From: JABDOU01 sp041567895
GTDB taxonomy: Bacteria; Actinomycetota; Acidimicrobiia; Spongiisociales; SHLN01
Assembly (NCBI GenBank): GCA_041567895.1
Contig: JBFGAX010000016.1
Coordinates: 1 to 43,125, forward strand
Direction: 5' to 3'
DNA length: 43,125 bases
Position numbers and translations under genes: made by a program. Of this stretch, positions 15,016 through 23,809 are shown in pieces (position 1 is the first letter of the stretch; every line of letters begins with the position of its first letter). The notes below the pieces were generated by a model. The model was not told the origin of the DNA, made no database searches, and worked only from the letters and a program-made list of their open reading frames with translations.

Positions 15016-16962
15016 CTAGGTAGGCGCAGTCGTGGTTGTCGTCGGCACCGTAGTCGTCGGTGCCACCGTGGTAGAGCTGGTAGTGGGACTCGTCGATGTG
15101 CTCGTTTCCGGGATGGTTGACGTGGTTGGAGCCGACGTGGTAGTCGGCGCCACTGTGGTCGTCGTCACGGGTTGGCTTGCGGTCGTGGTAGTAGCAGCCG
15201 TGGTTACAGTCGATGTGGTCGTTGTCGGACAGGCCTGGACGGAGCCCGGGATGGAGCACGGATGACGGCGGACGACGCGAGGCTGTGGCCGGTAGCGCTC
15301 ATCCCAGGTTTCTACCGTTACCTCACCATTCGGATGGGTGATGGTCCTCGTGACGGTCACATCCCAACCTGTCGTTCCCGATGAGACCACTTTTTCCACT
15401 CCGGGGGCCAATGAAGAATCGGGCTGGTATTCCGTGACCGGGTTCCGGAATCGTGAACGCTCTGACAGGTCGGCCTGGACGTCTATGCCGCCGTTGTCAC
15501 CGAAGAACTTCACGGTGATCTCGGTGTCTGTGTACTCGGTTTTGATGAGCAGAGCCGCATCAGTGTCATTGCGGAAGATGAGGTCCGGCTTCGGAAATGA
15601 AACCGTAGCCTCACGCCCTTCCGGGTAGCGGCTGAAGTAGAACGAATGCGGCGTGTGCGTGACGTCTGTGTATCCGCCGAAGAACACTGCGTTGTAGAGG
15701 GTTGTTGCAAATTGGCTGATGCCGCCGCCGACACTGTCCACGAAACGTCCGGCGAGGATCATGGGCGCGGGGACGAACCCTTTCTCCCGCGTGCGCGGTC
15801 CGACGAACTCGTTCACGTTGAATTCTTCGCCAGGCATGACCAGGGCGCCGTCGACGATGTCTGCGATTCGATGAATGTTCTGAACCCGCGGCTGGCAACA
15901 GTCGTGGAACGTGGTGAACTCACTGACCTTCCCCTTGATGCCCAGAGCCTCGGCGTCCTCCGTTGTGAAAGCGGCCTCGGTGCCCTCCACGTATGTGAGG
16001 GTGCCGGTACGGTCGGCGGTACCGGCCGCCGAAATCACCTCGTCGACGACCAGGGTCGGGTCGATCAAACCACCCGGACGACTCGGCTCGATCACAACCT
16101 GGTCATCGTCGGTGATTGTGATGACGGCATCCTGCGGGGGTGCTTCCAGCTCATCTTGTAGTGGTTCGAGGTACGACTCCATGATCGTTGGATCCAGTTC
16201 TGCGATGAGAGAGGGACCATCGACCCTGGAGGTCAACGCGCGACCGAGTTGGTTCCCGGTGAACGTGATCGCGACCTGCGGATCATCCGAGCGCAAGGTG
16301 ACAGGGCCCGCCACGATGCGTTCGGCGAGCGTCAGCGCGTCGGCGGCAACCTCCTGGCTGACAGAGGGAGCGAGCGGCTCCGTCGCGAGGATCGTGAGAT
16401 CCTCCGGTGGCCCGAGAAATGATGCGACGAGCAGGTCCTCCAGCTCAGGCCCGCGCGTGATGCCCATACCCGGGCGGGGTGGATCGAGTACGACCCGCCC
16501 GTCCTCGTAGTGCAGAGCTCCATCGAAAGGTTGGTTTGCCACGAGCTGCTGCCATTCCGCTGCAGCGGCTTCGACCCTCGAGGTTGAGACGTCGATGACA
16601 GGGGCTATCGACGCCCGTTTTGCGAACATGATCGATCGCAGCGTGTCCCAGAACGAGCCGCGCCCAACCGCCATAGCGGCATCAACCGTTGCCTCTGTGT
16701 CGACTCCGAACCCCAGATCCTCGCCGAGCACCGCTATTGACGTCCCATCGATCGCAATGATGCGTTCGCGCCCGGCCAGGGTTTGTTCGAATTGTCCCAA
16801 TGCAGCAGCCAGCTCGTCGCCGGTCATGCCCGATGCATCGATTGATCCCACGTGGGTTTCGCCGAGAATCTCGTCAGAACGCGAGCCCACGAGCCAGCCT
16901 GTGATGATGACTACGAGAAGAACGAACCCCAACGCCGATGCCACGGCATAGCGCCATTTCAT
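15016..16962 (-). CDS. VanW family protein with peptidoglycan-binding-like repeats and a Thr-rich tail
   Basis: This 648-residue envelope protein begins with one membrane helix (residues 5-25, VASALGFVLLVVIITGWLVG). Two related alpha/beta modules follow (VGSIDASGMTGDELAAAL ... and a second near residue 210), as in YoaR/PG_binding_4 proteins. The VanW domain (about 360-500) contains MPGEEFNVNEFVGPRT, FVDSVGGGISQFATTLYNAV and HSFYFSRYPEGREATV. About 80 residues of Thr/Pro/Ser follow. The protein probably sits outside the membrane, anchored at its N-terminus, and touches the cell wall. VanW proteins occur with vancomycin-resistance genes but most, like this one, stand alone with unknown function. 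ATG 16962 has TATCCT eight nt upstream. Confidence 0.88.
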   Translation of the reverse strand: MKWRYAVASALGFVLLVVIITGWLVGSRSDEILGETHVGSIDASGMTGDELAAALGQFEQTLAGRERIIAIDGTSIAVLGEDLGFGVDTEATVDAAMAVGRGSFWDTLRSIMFAKRASIAPVIDVSTSRVEAAAAEWQQLVANQPFDGALHYEDGRVVLDPPRPGMGITRGPELEDLLVASFLGPPEDLTILATEPLAPSVSQEVAADALTLAERIVAGPVTLRSDDPQVAITFTGNQLGRALTSRVDGPSLIAELDPTIMESYLEPLQDELEAPPQDAVITITDDDQVVIEPSRPGGLIDPTLVVDEVISAAGTADRTGTLTYVEGTEAAFTTEDAEALGIKGKVSEFTTFHDCCQPRVQNIHRIADIVDGALVMPGEEFNVNEFVGPRTREKGFVPAPMILAGRFVDSVGGGISQFATTLYNAVFFGGYTDVTHTPHSFYFSRYPEGREATVSFPKPDLIFRNDTDAALLIKTEYTDTEITVKFFGDNGGIDVQADLSERSRFRNPVTEYQPDSSLAPGVEKVVSSGTTGWDVTVTRTITHPNGEVTVETWDERYRPQPRVVRRHPCSIPGSVQACPTTTTSTVTTAATTTTASQPVTTTTVAPTTTSAPTTSTIPETSTSTSPTTSSTTVAPTTTVPTTTTTAPT

Positions 16963-16970
16963 GGCCGCCT

Positions 16971-16976
16971 AGGATA
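16971..16976 (-). promoter_or_regulatory. Leaderless -10 box of the VanW gene
   Basis: TATCCT on the minus strand lies eight nt before ATG 16962, with no ribosome site. Confidence 0.5.
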
Positions 16977-17020
16977 CGCGGTGGACGAGCGAGTATGAAC
17001 CCATTTCGTGCTCAGTGGGT

Positions 17021-17026
17021 TACGTT
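17021..17026 (+). promoter_or_regulatory. Leaderless -10 box of the PD-(D/E)XK gene
   Basis: TACGTT lies eight nt before ATG 17035. This supports 17035 over the upstream GTG 17008. Confidence 0.45.
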
Positions 17027-17034
17027 TAGCGGCG

Positions 17035-17799
17035 ATGATCGAACTGCCGTCCTTTACCCCTGGACCACCGATTGCGATTTCTGCCTCGTCGTTTCAGAAG
17101 TTCTTGCGTTGCCCGGACCAGGGTTTGTCCCATTTTCGCGGCATCTACGGTCAAACCAGCAGGGACGGGTGGATCGGTCAACTCGTCCACCGGCTCATAG
17201 CCCGTGACCTCACGGACGGGCCGATCGAGGACATCGAGCTCGTTGCGCGGATCGAAATCGGATCGACCAACCTCAACTTCGACCTCGCGGCGATTGGTCG
17301 ACCGTCGGATATTCGTCGAGCCATTGCAGAAGCCGCCGAGGTCTATGCGCAGTTTTGCGACCTTCCGCGTCCGGATCTATCGGAAATCGAGGTGTCCATC
17401 GTCCACGATGCCGGTGGTGACGTCACGCTCAAGGGTCGGGTGGACGGGGTTCAGGTAACTTCCGAAGGCGTCTCGATACTCGATTGGAAGAAAGGTCCTA
17501 TTCGGCCCGAGATGCGCCATCAGCTCACGTTCTACGGCCTGTTGTGGGTGCTCGAACGCCAGGCTCTCCCTAACGAACTGCAAGCGATTTCGATTCAGAC
17601 GGGCGAGCGGGCGAGCTTTCCCCTGACAGTGGCCGACCTCGAGCGGACGGTAGAGCTCATCGCCGGTCTCGTACACGACGTACGATCGGCGCTTCTCGTA
17701 GATCGAGGGCTCTCGCGGGAGCCAGGTCCGTGGTGCAGGTTCTGTCCAGTGCTCGACAGTTGTGGAGAGGGCCAGGAGACCCTGTCGTTGCTTGCGTGA
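17035..17799 (+). CDS. PD-(D/E)XK nuclease with a four-cysteine cluster (Cas4/AddB-like)
   Basis: This 254-residue protein has the RecB-family nuclease layout. SSFQKFLRCPDQGLSHFRG provides the first Cys, then GWIGQLVHRLIARDL gives the conserved His. LKGRVDGV ... GVSILDWKKG provides the catalytic D-x(n)-D-W-K core, followed by HQLTFYGLLW. The C-terminus GPWCRFCPVLDSC supplies three more cysteines. One N-terminal and three C-terminal cysteines is the 4Fe-4S arrangement known from Cas4 and AddB. No CRISPR array, cas gene or helicase lies next to it, so it acts as a stand-alone DNA-end or single-strand nuclease if active. ATG 17035 is chosen for its promoter spacing. The mca gene follows after 50 bp. 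Confidence 0.82.
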   Translation: MIELPSFTPGPPIAISASSFQKFLRCPDQGLSHFRGIYGQTSRDGWIGQLVHRLIARDLTDGPIEDIELVARIEIGSTNLNFDLAAIGRPSDIRRAIAEAAEVYAQFCDLPRPDLSEIEVSIVHDAGGDVTLKGRVDGVQVTSEGVSILDWKKGPIRPEMRHQLTFYGLLWVLERQALPNELQAISIQTGERASFPLTVADLERTVELIAGLVHDVRSALLVDRGLSREPGPWCRFCPVLDSCGEGQETLSLLA

Positions 17800-17835
17800 T
17801 CTCCCGGTAATCCCTCCATCCGCGCCCCCGGCCCA

Positions 17836-17841
17836 TAGGCT
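17836..17841 (+). promoter_or_regulatory. Leaderless -10 box of mca
   Basis: TAGGCT lies eight nt before ATG 17850. It is the same hexamer as the box of the other PIG-L gene at 11227. Confidence 0.45.
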
Positions 17842-17849
17842 CTGGCCCG

Positions 17850-18725
17850 ATGAATCTGGCTGCAGATAGACGACTGTTGGTCGTGCACGCCCACCCTGAC
17901 GACGAGGCCTCCAAGACGGCTGGCACCGTTGCCACATACGCCGACCAGGGGGTCCGATGTGTGCTCGTCACCGCAACCGGCGGTGAAGAAGGTGAAATCC
18001 TCAACCCCGCCCTGGACAATCCCGAGACCCTGGCCCGTCTCACCGAAATCCGAAGACAGGAGCTGGAGGCGTCGCTTGAAATCCTGGGTTACGCCGGGTT
18101 GATCTTGCTCGGCTATCGAGATTCCGGAATGCCCGATTCCGAGGCCAATGCGAGGCCAGACGCCTTCGTGAACATCGATGAAGATGAAGTCGTTGGTCGC
18201 CTGGTCGAAATCATTCGGGCCGAGAAACCCCACGTGATTCTTGGTTACGATGACCACCGCCATTATCAACACCCGGACCATCTGCGCGTACATGTAACGG
18301 CACTTGCCGCATTTGAAGCAGCGGGCGATCCAGAAGCGTTTCCTGATGCCGGACATGTCTGGGAGCCTGCCCGTCTGTATGCACCCAAATTTTCAAGAGC
18401 AGCTATGTCTCGCATGCACGACGCGTTGATCGATTTGGGCGAAGAGTCGCCGTTCGACCGTTTTCTGGATGGATGGGATTCGGCCGAGGTAGAACCGATT
18501 CACGCGAGAATCAAGCTCACTGCCGAAACTCTCAACCGGGCCCGCTTGGCGCTGCGAGCGCATGCGACCCAGGTTGATCCTGATGGATTCTGGTTCAAAG
18601 TCCCACCGGATCTCGTGCTCGAACTGAACCCCTATGAGGAGTATGAGCTGCTCGCGGCGCGGGTGTCGCAGCCCGAGGCGGTTGTCGATGACCTGTTCGC
18701 AGGACTGGATGAACGCCATATTTAG
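17850..18725 (+). CDS. mca: Mycothiol S-conjugate amidase
   Basis: This 291-residue PIG-L superfamily enzyme cleaves mycothiol conjugates of toxins to a mercapturic acid for export. Zinc ligands are in VHAHPDDEASK and QHPDHLRVH. Mca-type segments are TGGEEGEILNPAL, LLGYRDSGMPDS, YAPKFSRAAMSRMH and the C-terminal DDLFAGL. The length and these segments fit Mca better than MshB. Its presence implies the cell makes mycothiol, as Actinobacteria do; other msh genes are not in the window. A nuclease gene is upstream and the GTPase pair starts 28 bp downstream. Confidence 0.9.
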   Translation: MNLAADRRLLVVHAHPDDEASKTAGTVATYADQGVRCVLVTATGGEEGEILNPALDNPETLARLTEIRRQELEASLEILGYAGLILLGYRDSGMPDSEANARPDAFVNIDEDEVVGRLVEIIRAEKPHVILGYDDHRHYQHPDHLRVHVTALAAFEAAGDPEAFPDAGHVWEPARLYAPKFSRAAMSRMHDALIDLGEESPFDRFLDGWDSAEVEPIHARIKLTAETLNRARLALRAHATQVDPDGFWFKVPPDLVLELNPYEEYELLAARVSQPEAVVDDLFAGLDERHI

Positions 18726-18752
18726 GGTCCGGCAAGGCAGAATTGCACATCT

Positions 18753-20261
18753 ATGACCATCACCCGTTCAGCTGAAACGCTGCGGACATCACTCGAGGGA
18801 CTGGCTTCGGTGCTCGAGGGGTTCTCGTTTCGCGTAGATCCCGATCGCCTCGACGCGCGCCGTCGCGAGATGGCGCACGGTATCCGAACCAGCTTGATCC
18901 CCCGGCTCGATGACCCCGACGGTCCCGTAACAGCGGTCATCATCGGTCAAACTGGAAGCGGCAAGAGCATGTTGTTGAACAGCCTCGTGGGCGAGATGGT
19001 TTCGCCTCCCGGCGCCGTGAGGCCGGCCACGAGACGGCCGGTGATCCTCGCCCATCGCAAGTACGCAACCCGGTATCTCGACGACGTGTTCTCGCATTTT
19101 CCCGACATGACGCCGGATGATCTCAACGCGTCAACCGATCCTCTGACCTCAGAACTCACCGTGATCGACACTCCGGATTTCGAATTGCTTTCCGGAGGCG
19201 AACAGGCGGCCGAAGAGGTGCTCGGCATCGCCGATTTATGCATCTTCGTGGCGAGCGCTCTGAGATACGGGGACGCTGCCGCCTGGAACATGCTCGACCA
19301 TGTGAAACGCCGGGGTCTGCCCGTCCTGTTCGTTCTCAACCGCATTGTTGACAACAGCGATCGCGACCGGGTGGCAGATGATTTTGCTCGGCTGCTCTAT
19401 GAACGGGAATTGCTGCTAGAGCCGGATCGTCGTCTCATTTTTGAGATCTCCGAACAGGACATCGACCCGTCCTGCGGGTGTGTGCCCTCAGAGGTCGTCG
19501 AGCCGATCAGAGATGAATTGAGCCTTGTTTCCGAACGGGGTCTGCACAATGCCGTTGTCCGCCAATCTGCTGAAGGTGCCGTGGCCGACCTCATCGAACA
19601 GGGCGCTGCCATGGCGGATGCCGTCGACAGGTTTCAGGCCGGTCTCAACCGATTGCGACGCCAGGTCAACGAGACCTATGAGACCGAAGCAACTCACGGG
19701 CGCGGTTTGATACGGGCGGGTCGCCTGGTGGGTTCCGCAATGCCCGGTGTCGGTACCATCGTCGAAGAGGTAGCCGCAGGACTGGTCCGGCGGGCCTCTA
19801 TTGCTGCCAGGTCGACGGCCATGCTGTGGGAGGCCGATGCCATGGGGGGTGCGCTCCTCGAACATGATACGACGCTCTGGATGGCGGGCGAGGGCGCTAT
19901 GAACGCTGCTCGAGATCATGCGGAAACCTGGATCCAGGAATTAACAGATCTCGTGGCCGAACGTACGAGCTTCAGCAGGCGTGATCGCGGCGCCCTTCTC
20001 TTTGCAACAGTCGAGGCCGTGCTCGGTGGCTCCAGTGAGTATCCGGCCGTATTGACGAGGCGGCTAGGAGGGCAGGCCCTGGAAAATCTCATCACCGAGC
20101 GTCGCCGGGATCTCGAACGCAGGCTGGGTCGCGTGCTCGATGCCGACAGCGAGCGTTTCCTTCGCCAGCTCGATCGAGTCAACATCGACCAGCGGATTGC
20201 TCCCTCGCTGCGCAACCAGGTTGCAGAGCTCTCACGATCCGCAGGAGGCTATTTCCAATGA
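18753..20261 (+). CDS. Dynamin-like GTPase, first of a pair
   Basis: This 502-residue GTPase has P-loop IIGQTGSGKSMLLNSLVG (about residues 63-80), a G2-type threonine region (GAVRPATRRPV), G3 VIDTPDF and a G4-like FVLNRIVD. The second half (about 270-500) is helical. One stretch is Gly/Ala-rich and weakly hydrophobic (LVGSAMPGVGTIVEEVAAGL), and a long Arg/Glu-rich helix lies near the end (ERRRDLERRLGRVLDADSER). The layout suits a bacterial dynamin-like or YfjP-type protein acting at membranes. No strong Shine-Dalgarno or TANNNT box is seen before ATG 18753. It overlaps the second GTPase by ATGA. Confidence 0.75.
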   Translation: MTITRSAETLRTSLEGLASVLEGFSFRVDPDRLDARRREMAHGIRTSLIPRLDDPDGPVTAVIIGQTGSGKSMLLNSLVGEMVSPPGAVRPATRRPVILAHRKYATRYLDDVFSHFPDMTPDDLNASTDPLTSELTVIDTPDFELLSGGEQAAEEVLGIADLCIFVASALRYGDAAAWNMLDHVKRRGLPVLFVLNRIVDNSDRDRVADDFARLLYERELLLEPDRRLIFEISEQDIDPSCGCVPSEVVEPIRDELSLVSERGLHNAVVRQSAEGAVADLIEQGAAMADAVDRFQAGLNRLRRQVNETYETEATHGRGLIRAGRLVGSAMPGVGTIVEEVAAGLVRRASIAARSTAMLWEADAMGGALLEHDTTLWMAGEGAMNAARDHAETWIQELTDLVAERTSFSRRDRGALLFATVEAVLGGSSEYPAVLTRRLGGQALENLITERRRDLERRLGRVLDADSERFLRQLDRVNIDQRIAPSLRNQVAELSRSAGGYFQ

Positions 20262-21559
20262 GCGATGTGACCGAGGTCGTGGAAGCATTCGAACTGGCGC
20301 TCATGCACAGCCGCGGGCTGGCGACCGACGACGTCTACGGCGAGGCAAAGCAGGCCGTTGGCTCAATACGCTCGAGAAAGGGCTTTCTCGGCAACACGCT
20401 GGTGCTGGCATTGGCCGGAGGCACCGGTTCCGGTAAGTCGAGTCTGATGAACGCTTTTGCGGGCAAGGACATCACCCTGACCGGTGCTCTACGACCCACG
20501 ACAGAACAAGCGCTCGCCTGGGTGCCCGACCCGATCGACGCAGGAGTCGAGGCGTTACTCGATGATCTCGGGATACGGAGAAGGGTTCCCCAGGATCGCT
20601 ACCCCCGGCTTGTGCTGCTGGATCTGCCAGATCACGACAGCCTCATGGAATCTCACCACGTCATCGTTGATCAACTCCTGCCGCATGTGGACGGTGTCGT
20701 GTGGGTGGTTGACCCCCAGAAGTATCGCGATCCCAAACTTCACGAGCAATATTTGCGACCTCTCGTCGCCTATCAGGATCAGTTCATCTTCGTCATGAAT
20801 CAGATTGACAAGCTCTCCAACAGGGAACTCGATTCGGTGCGAACCGATTTTCTGGCTGCGCTCGCCCAGCATGGAATACGCAAGCCGATGCTCTTCCTCA
20901 CGGCTGCGGCACCCGCTGTCGGCGAGCCGCGAGGTATCGACGCGCTCGTTGACTACCTGTCCGAACGTCTCGATGCGAAAAAAGTCTCCACCCATAAGAC
21001 CCTGGCTGACCTGAGGGGAGTGTCGTATGCCCTCCAGGAAGACACGAGACTGAAGCAAGGTTCGGGGATCGAGTTTCCGAGACGGTGGTCTGAGTTGCGG
21101 CGCACAATTGCGATCATGCTCGTTCCCGATTCGCCTGACGCAGCCCCGGCAGGAACACAAGCCCTTTTCAGCGAACTCAACAATTTCGTGACGACGATCT
21201 CGGTGGAGACTGGCGGTTCCTTCGCAGAGATCATCAGGGCGGAATTCGATGAGACCCGCATCGAAGAAGAACTCGCCGGCCTCATCCATCTCGCTGATGA
21301 GTTGAAGGCGACGACGGTTCCCGAAGCCGAACCCAGTTCATTCATGGATGTGCTTCGTTCGTTCTTCGGGCGTGGTCAGCAAGCTGATCAGGTTCTCGAT
21401 ATTGACGTTGGCGCCGTTCGGCAGGCCATTGTGCGGCACCTGGATGCTCGGGTGGGAGCGCCGCTGGCTGCACTGCTGTGGCGGCGTGCTGAGTTGGCCG
21501 CGACCCTGGTACACGCCGAGATCGAGGCACGGCGAGTCGAAAGACTGGTGGCCGTTTAG
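20258..21559 (+). CDS. Dynamin-like GTPase, second of a pair
   Basis: This 433-residue GTPase has P-loop LAGGTGSGKSSLMNAFAG (about residues 53-70), G2 region GALRPTTEQ, G3 LLDLPDHDS and G4 FVMNQIDKLS. The C-terminal region is helical and includes a segment with amphipathic character (FMDVLRSFFGRGQQ). It is not a copy of the first GTPase but shares its plan. Overlapping pairs of dynamin-like GTPases that work as heteromers are known in Actinobacteria, for example DynA/DynB of Streptomyces; a comparable partnership is inferred. It converges on the lipid kinase gene with a 35-bp gap. Confidence 0.75.
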   Translation: MSDVTEVVEAFELALMHSRGLATDDVYGEAKQAVGSIRSRKGFLGNTLVLALAGGTGSGKSSLMNAFAGKDITLTGALRPTTEQALAWVPDPIDAGVEALLDDLGIRRRVPQDRYPRLVLLDLPDHDSLMESHHVIVDQLLPHVDGVVWVVDPQKYRDPKLHEQYLRPLVAYQDQFIFVMNQIDKLSNRELDSVRTDFLAALAQHGIRKPMLFLTAAAPAVGEPRGIDALVDYLSERLDAKKVSTHKTLADLRGVSYALQEDTRLKQGSGIEFPRRWSELRRTIAIMLVPDSPDAAPAGTQALFSELNNFVTTISVETGGSFAEIIRAEFDETRIEEELAGLIHLADELKATTVPEAEPSSFMDVLRSFFGRGQQADQVLDIDVGAVRQAIVRHLDARVGAPLAALLWRRAELAATLVHAEIEARRVERLVAV

Positions 21560-21594
21560 GTCGATGCGTCAGGATCGAGGCGCGATTCTCGTCA

Positions 21595-22512
21595 TCATCG
21601 GCGCCCCGGATACACGGCGTTGATCGCATTGCGGTGATAGGTGATGGTCGCCTGCTTGACCTTTTCGAAGAGTTCCCCATCTCCCTGGAGAGGAATCGTT
21701 GTATCGGCGTCAATGACCATCTTGTCGACGCCGTGAACAACAGAGAGATTGGGTACCCGGCTCATGTCGCCACCGAAGACCGCCCTCGTCAAGACTCCGG
21801 GAAGCCGACGGACCGAGATGCGCTCGATCACGAGGACGTCGAGAACATCGGAGGATTCGGGTGCGACTCGCAGCGGCATCGGGCCGAAATAGGTATAAGG
21901 GTCGTGCAACTGAATCATGACTCCGACGGCTCGAACCGATTGGTCGCCGATGTGAAGCGTCATGTTGGGGAGCCTGCGACGAAAATCGGTGAGAAAGAGG
22001 CGGACTGCAGTTTGCCCGTAGTGCAGCCCTCCCATCGAACGCTTACGGTGCGAGTTCCGTTCTGCATGCTCGACGACATCGGCATCGAGGCCCAAACCAA
22101 CGGCGAAGGTGCCATAGCGCTGCTGACCGGAGTCGGTTGTGATCGAAATGAGCGACAGCGGTTGGGGCGGTGGCTGCTCGGCGAGCATCCTGGCCGCTTT
22201 CACGGCGTCGTTCGGAATGTGGAGGATTCTCGCCAGGACGTTCGTTGTGCCGGCCGGTAGGACAGCGAGGGCTGCATCTGAGCCCACGAGCCCTGCGGCG
22301 ATTCGATTTACGACGCCATCGCCGCCCATGCCGGCAACGATCGCCGTACCGGTCGCTGCTGCCTGCGCGGTCAGCGCGGTCGCTTGATCGGGGTGGGTTG
22401 GCCACTGGATATCGAGGTCGTAGACGCGTCCGAGTATCGAGGCGACCTGTCGGTGCATGCCGCCTGTGAAGCCGGACGCAGCCGGATTGGCAATGAGCGT
22501 GAGCTTTTGCAT
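21595..22512 (-). CDS. Diacylglycerol/lipid kinase family protein
   Basis: This 305-residue protein has the DAGK catalytic fold. LIANPAASG is at the start, the nucleotide loop is GMGGDGVVNRIAAGL (Val in place of the common Thr after GGDG), then LPAGTTNVLARIL. The C-terminal beta domain ends near VVHGVDKMVIDADTTIPLQGDGE. Family members phosphorylate diacylglycerol or other lipids in phospholipid turnover. The substrate cannot be read from sequence. It is downstream of an unknown minus-strand gene, with 14 bp between them. Confidence 0.88.
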   Translation of the reverse strand: MQKLTLIANPAASGFTGGMHRQVASILGRVYDLDIQWPTHPDQATALTAQAAATGTAIVAGMGGDGVVNRIAAGLVGSDAALAVLPAGTTNVLARILHIPNDAVKAARMLAEQPPPQPLSLISITTDSGQQRYGTFAVGLGLDADVVEHAERNSHRKRSMGGLHYGQTAVRLFLTDFRRRLPNMTLHIGDQSVRAVGVMIQLHDPYTYFGPMPLRVAPESSDVLDVLVIERISVRRLPGVLTRAVFGGDMSRVPNLSVVHGVDKMVIDADTTIPLQGDGELFEKVKQATITYHRNAINAVYPGRR

Positions 22513-22526
22513 CGAGGCGACGGCCG

Positions 22527-23183
22527 CTAACGGGGACGCCGGATGGCAACGATTCCCGCCGGCGGTCGAAACGCTCGCCGGTTGATGGGGGAGAGGCTGC
22601 GGAGCGGATGCAGTACCGGTTGTATGTGCCGCTCGCCTTCAGTTGCGGCCCAGGCCGCGACCGCCCAGCGACGATGCGTCCAGATCGTGATCGGATCGAA
22701 GGCGAGTCCTGGAAGCAGAAGCGTTTCCGCATGTGATGCGGGACCCAGAAGGATCGGTTGTCTCAGATAGCCCAGACCCCTGGCGATTGCGCGCGTCGGA
22801 GCGACCAGCTGAACAGGTTCGGCAGCGAGAAGAGAGATCGCCTCCAACACGGCGAGGGTTTCGTGGCCAAGTGAGACGACCCCGAGCGAGGCAGCTTCGC
22901 TCACATCGGATGCGACCTTTGCCGCCCAGCTGTAGTCGTCCAACCGGGCAAGAACATCACGTAACGACATCTCAGCTGTATGAGCGTCGTCGGTTAGAGC
23001 TGCCTCGGTTACGCTCAAGACGAGAGGTGAACTCCGTTGTTCGCTGCGGAGCTCGGACACCATTGCCAACCCGCCTTCACTCCAATCGCGTGAGGTGTGG
23101 CGGAGGAGAGATCGCGCGAGGTCGCGCGCCATCGACGCCGACGTCGTTTGAAATGCATGGGTTTCGAGGGGAACGTAGGTCAT
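22527..23183 (-). CDS. Unknown 218-residue protein
   Basis: I do not recognise the family. The N-terminal half is helical (MARDLARSLLRHTSRDW, LRDVLARLDDYSW). The middle has alternating beta/alpha segments (ASLGVVSLGHETLAVLEAISLL, EPVQLVAPTRAIARGL) and the end has PGLAFDPITIWTHRRWAVA. The helical-then-Rossmann-like order recalls eIF2B-alpha/ribose-bisphosphate-isomerase folds, but this is only a guess from pattern. ATG 23183 is chosen because the extra 17 codons of the longer frame from 23234 look unlike coding sequence. It may be co-transcribed with the lipid kinase. Confidence 0.6.
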   Translation of the reverse strand: MTYVPLETHAFQTTSASMARDLARSLLRHTSRDWSEGGLAMVSELRSEQRSSPLVLSVTEAALTDDAHTAEMSLRDVLARLDDYSWAAKVASDVSEAASLGVVSLGHETLAVLEAISLLAAEPVQLVAPTRAIARGLGYLRQPILLGPASHAETLLLPGLAFDPITIWTHRRWAVAAWAATEGERHIQPVLHPLRSLSPINRRAFRPPAGIVAIRRPR

Positions 23184-23281
23184 CGACCGCCAGCCCTGGC
23201 AAGATTGTGTTAGCAATGAACACGTTAGCGGCAATGCTCGGGCGAGTCAGATCGGTGATTGGCCGGTGATCGGCCTGAGTA

Positions 23282-23677
23282 TCAAATTGCCTGGGCGCCC
23301 GGTCCGCGATGGGCATCGAGTTGGCGCGTGATTTCGTCCCGGAGCTCGGCAGGTCGGAATGGTTTGGTCATGAAGCCGTCGGCCCCGCGCTGCTCGGCTG
23401 CGGCAGCAACTTCCGGCTGAGCGTGGGCGGTGACGATGATCACGATGATGTTTGCGGTCTCCTGGTCGGCCCGAAGATTTCTGAGAACTTCCCAGCCATC
23501 GATGCCCGGTAGACCGATGTCGAGCAGGATCAAATCGGGCAGGAGGCGACGAGCCATCTCGAGACCCGTGATGCCATCCTCGGCGGATGTGAGGTCGAGG
23601 CCCAGTGGTCGTACGCAGATTTCGATCAAGCGCCGAACGCTCGGCGAATCTTCGATCACGAGAACTGTATTTGCCAT
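23282..23677 (-). CDS. Stand-alone response regulator receiver protein
   Basis: This 131-residue protein is a single CheY-like receiver domain. VLVIEDSPSVRRLIE gives the acidic pair, LILLDIGLPGIDGWE the phospho-Asp, IIVTAHAQ the conserved Thr, and DGFMTKPFRP the Lys-Pro. No output domain is attached, so it signals by protein contact. No histidine kinase is adjacent. The ATG at 23677 is chosen because it begins the first beta strand (MANTVLVIED) with GAGG about 9 nt upstream. Confidence 0.88.
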   Translation of the reverse strand: MANTVLVIEDSPSVRRLIEICVRPLGLDLTSAEDGITGLEMARRLLPDLILLDIGLPGIDGWEVLRNLRADQETANIIVIIVTAHAQPEVAAAAEQRGADGFMTKPFRPAELRDEITRQLDAHRGPGAQAI

Positions 23678-23809
23678 CTCTGTTTGCCTCATCATGCCGG
23701 ACCGGGTCCGGTTTGTTGCTTTCCCCACTGATATCTATCGGGCAGGCCGGTCCCAACATTTAGGAAGCAGATGAACTTTTATCTTCCACATATTTCGGCA
23801 ACGTGAGAT

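Noticed and set aside
15016..16962. Vancomycin-resistance determinant
   Set aside because: VanW is a family name; no vanHAX, vanS/R or D-Ala-D-Lac ligase genes are nearby.
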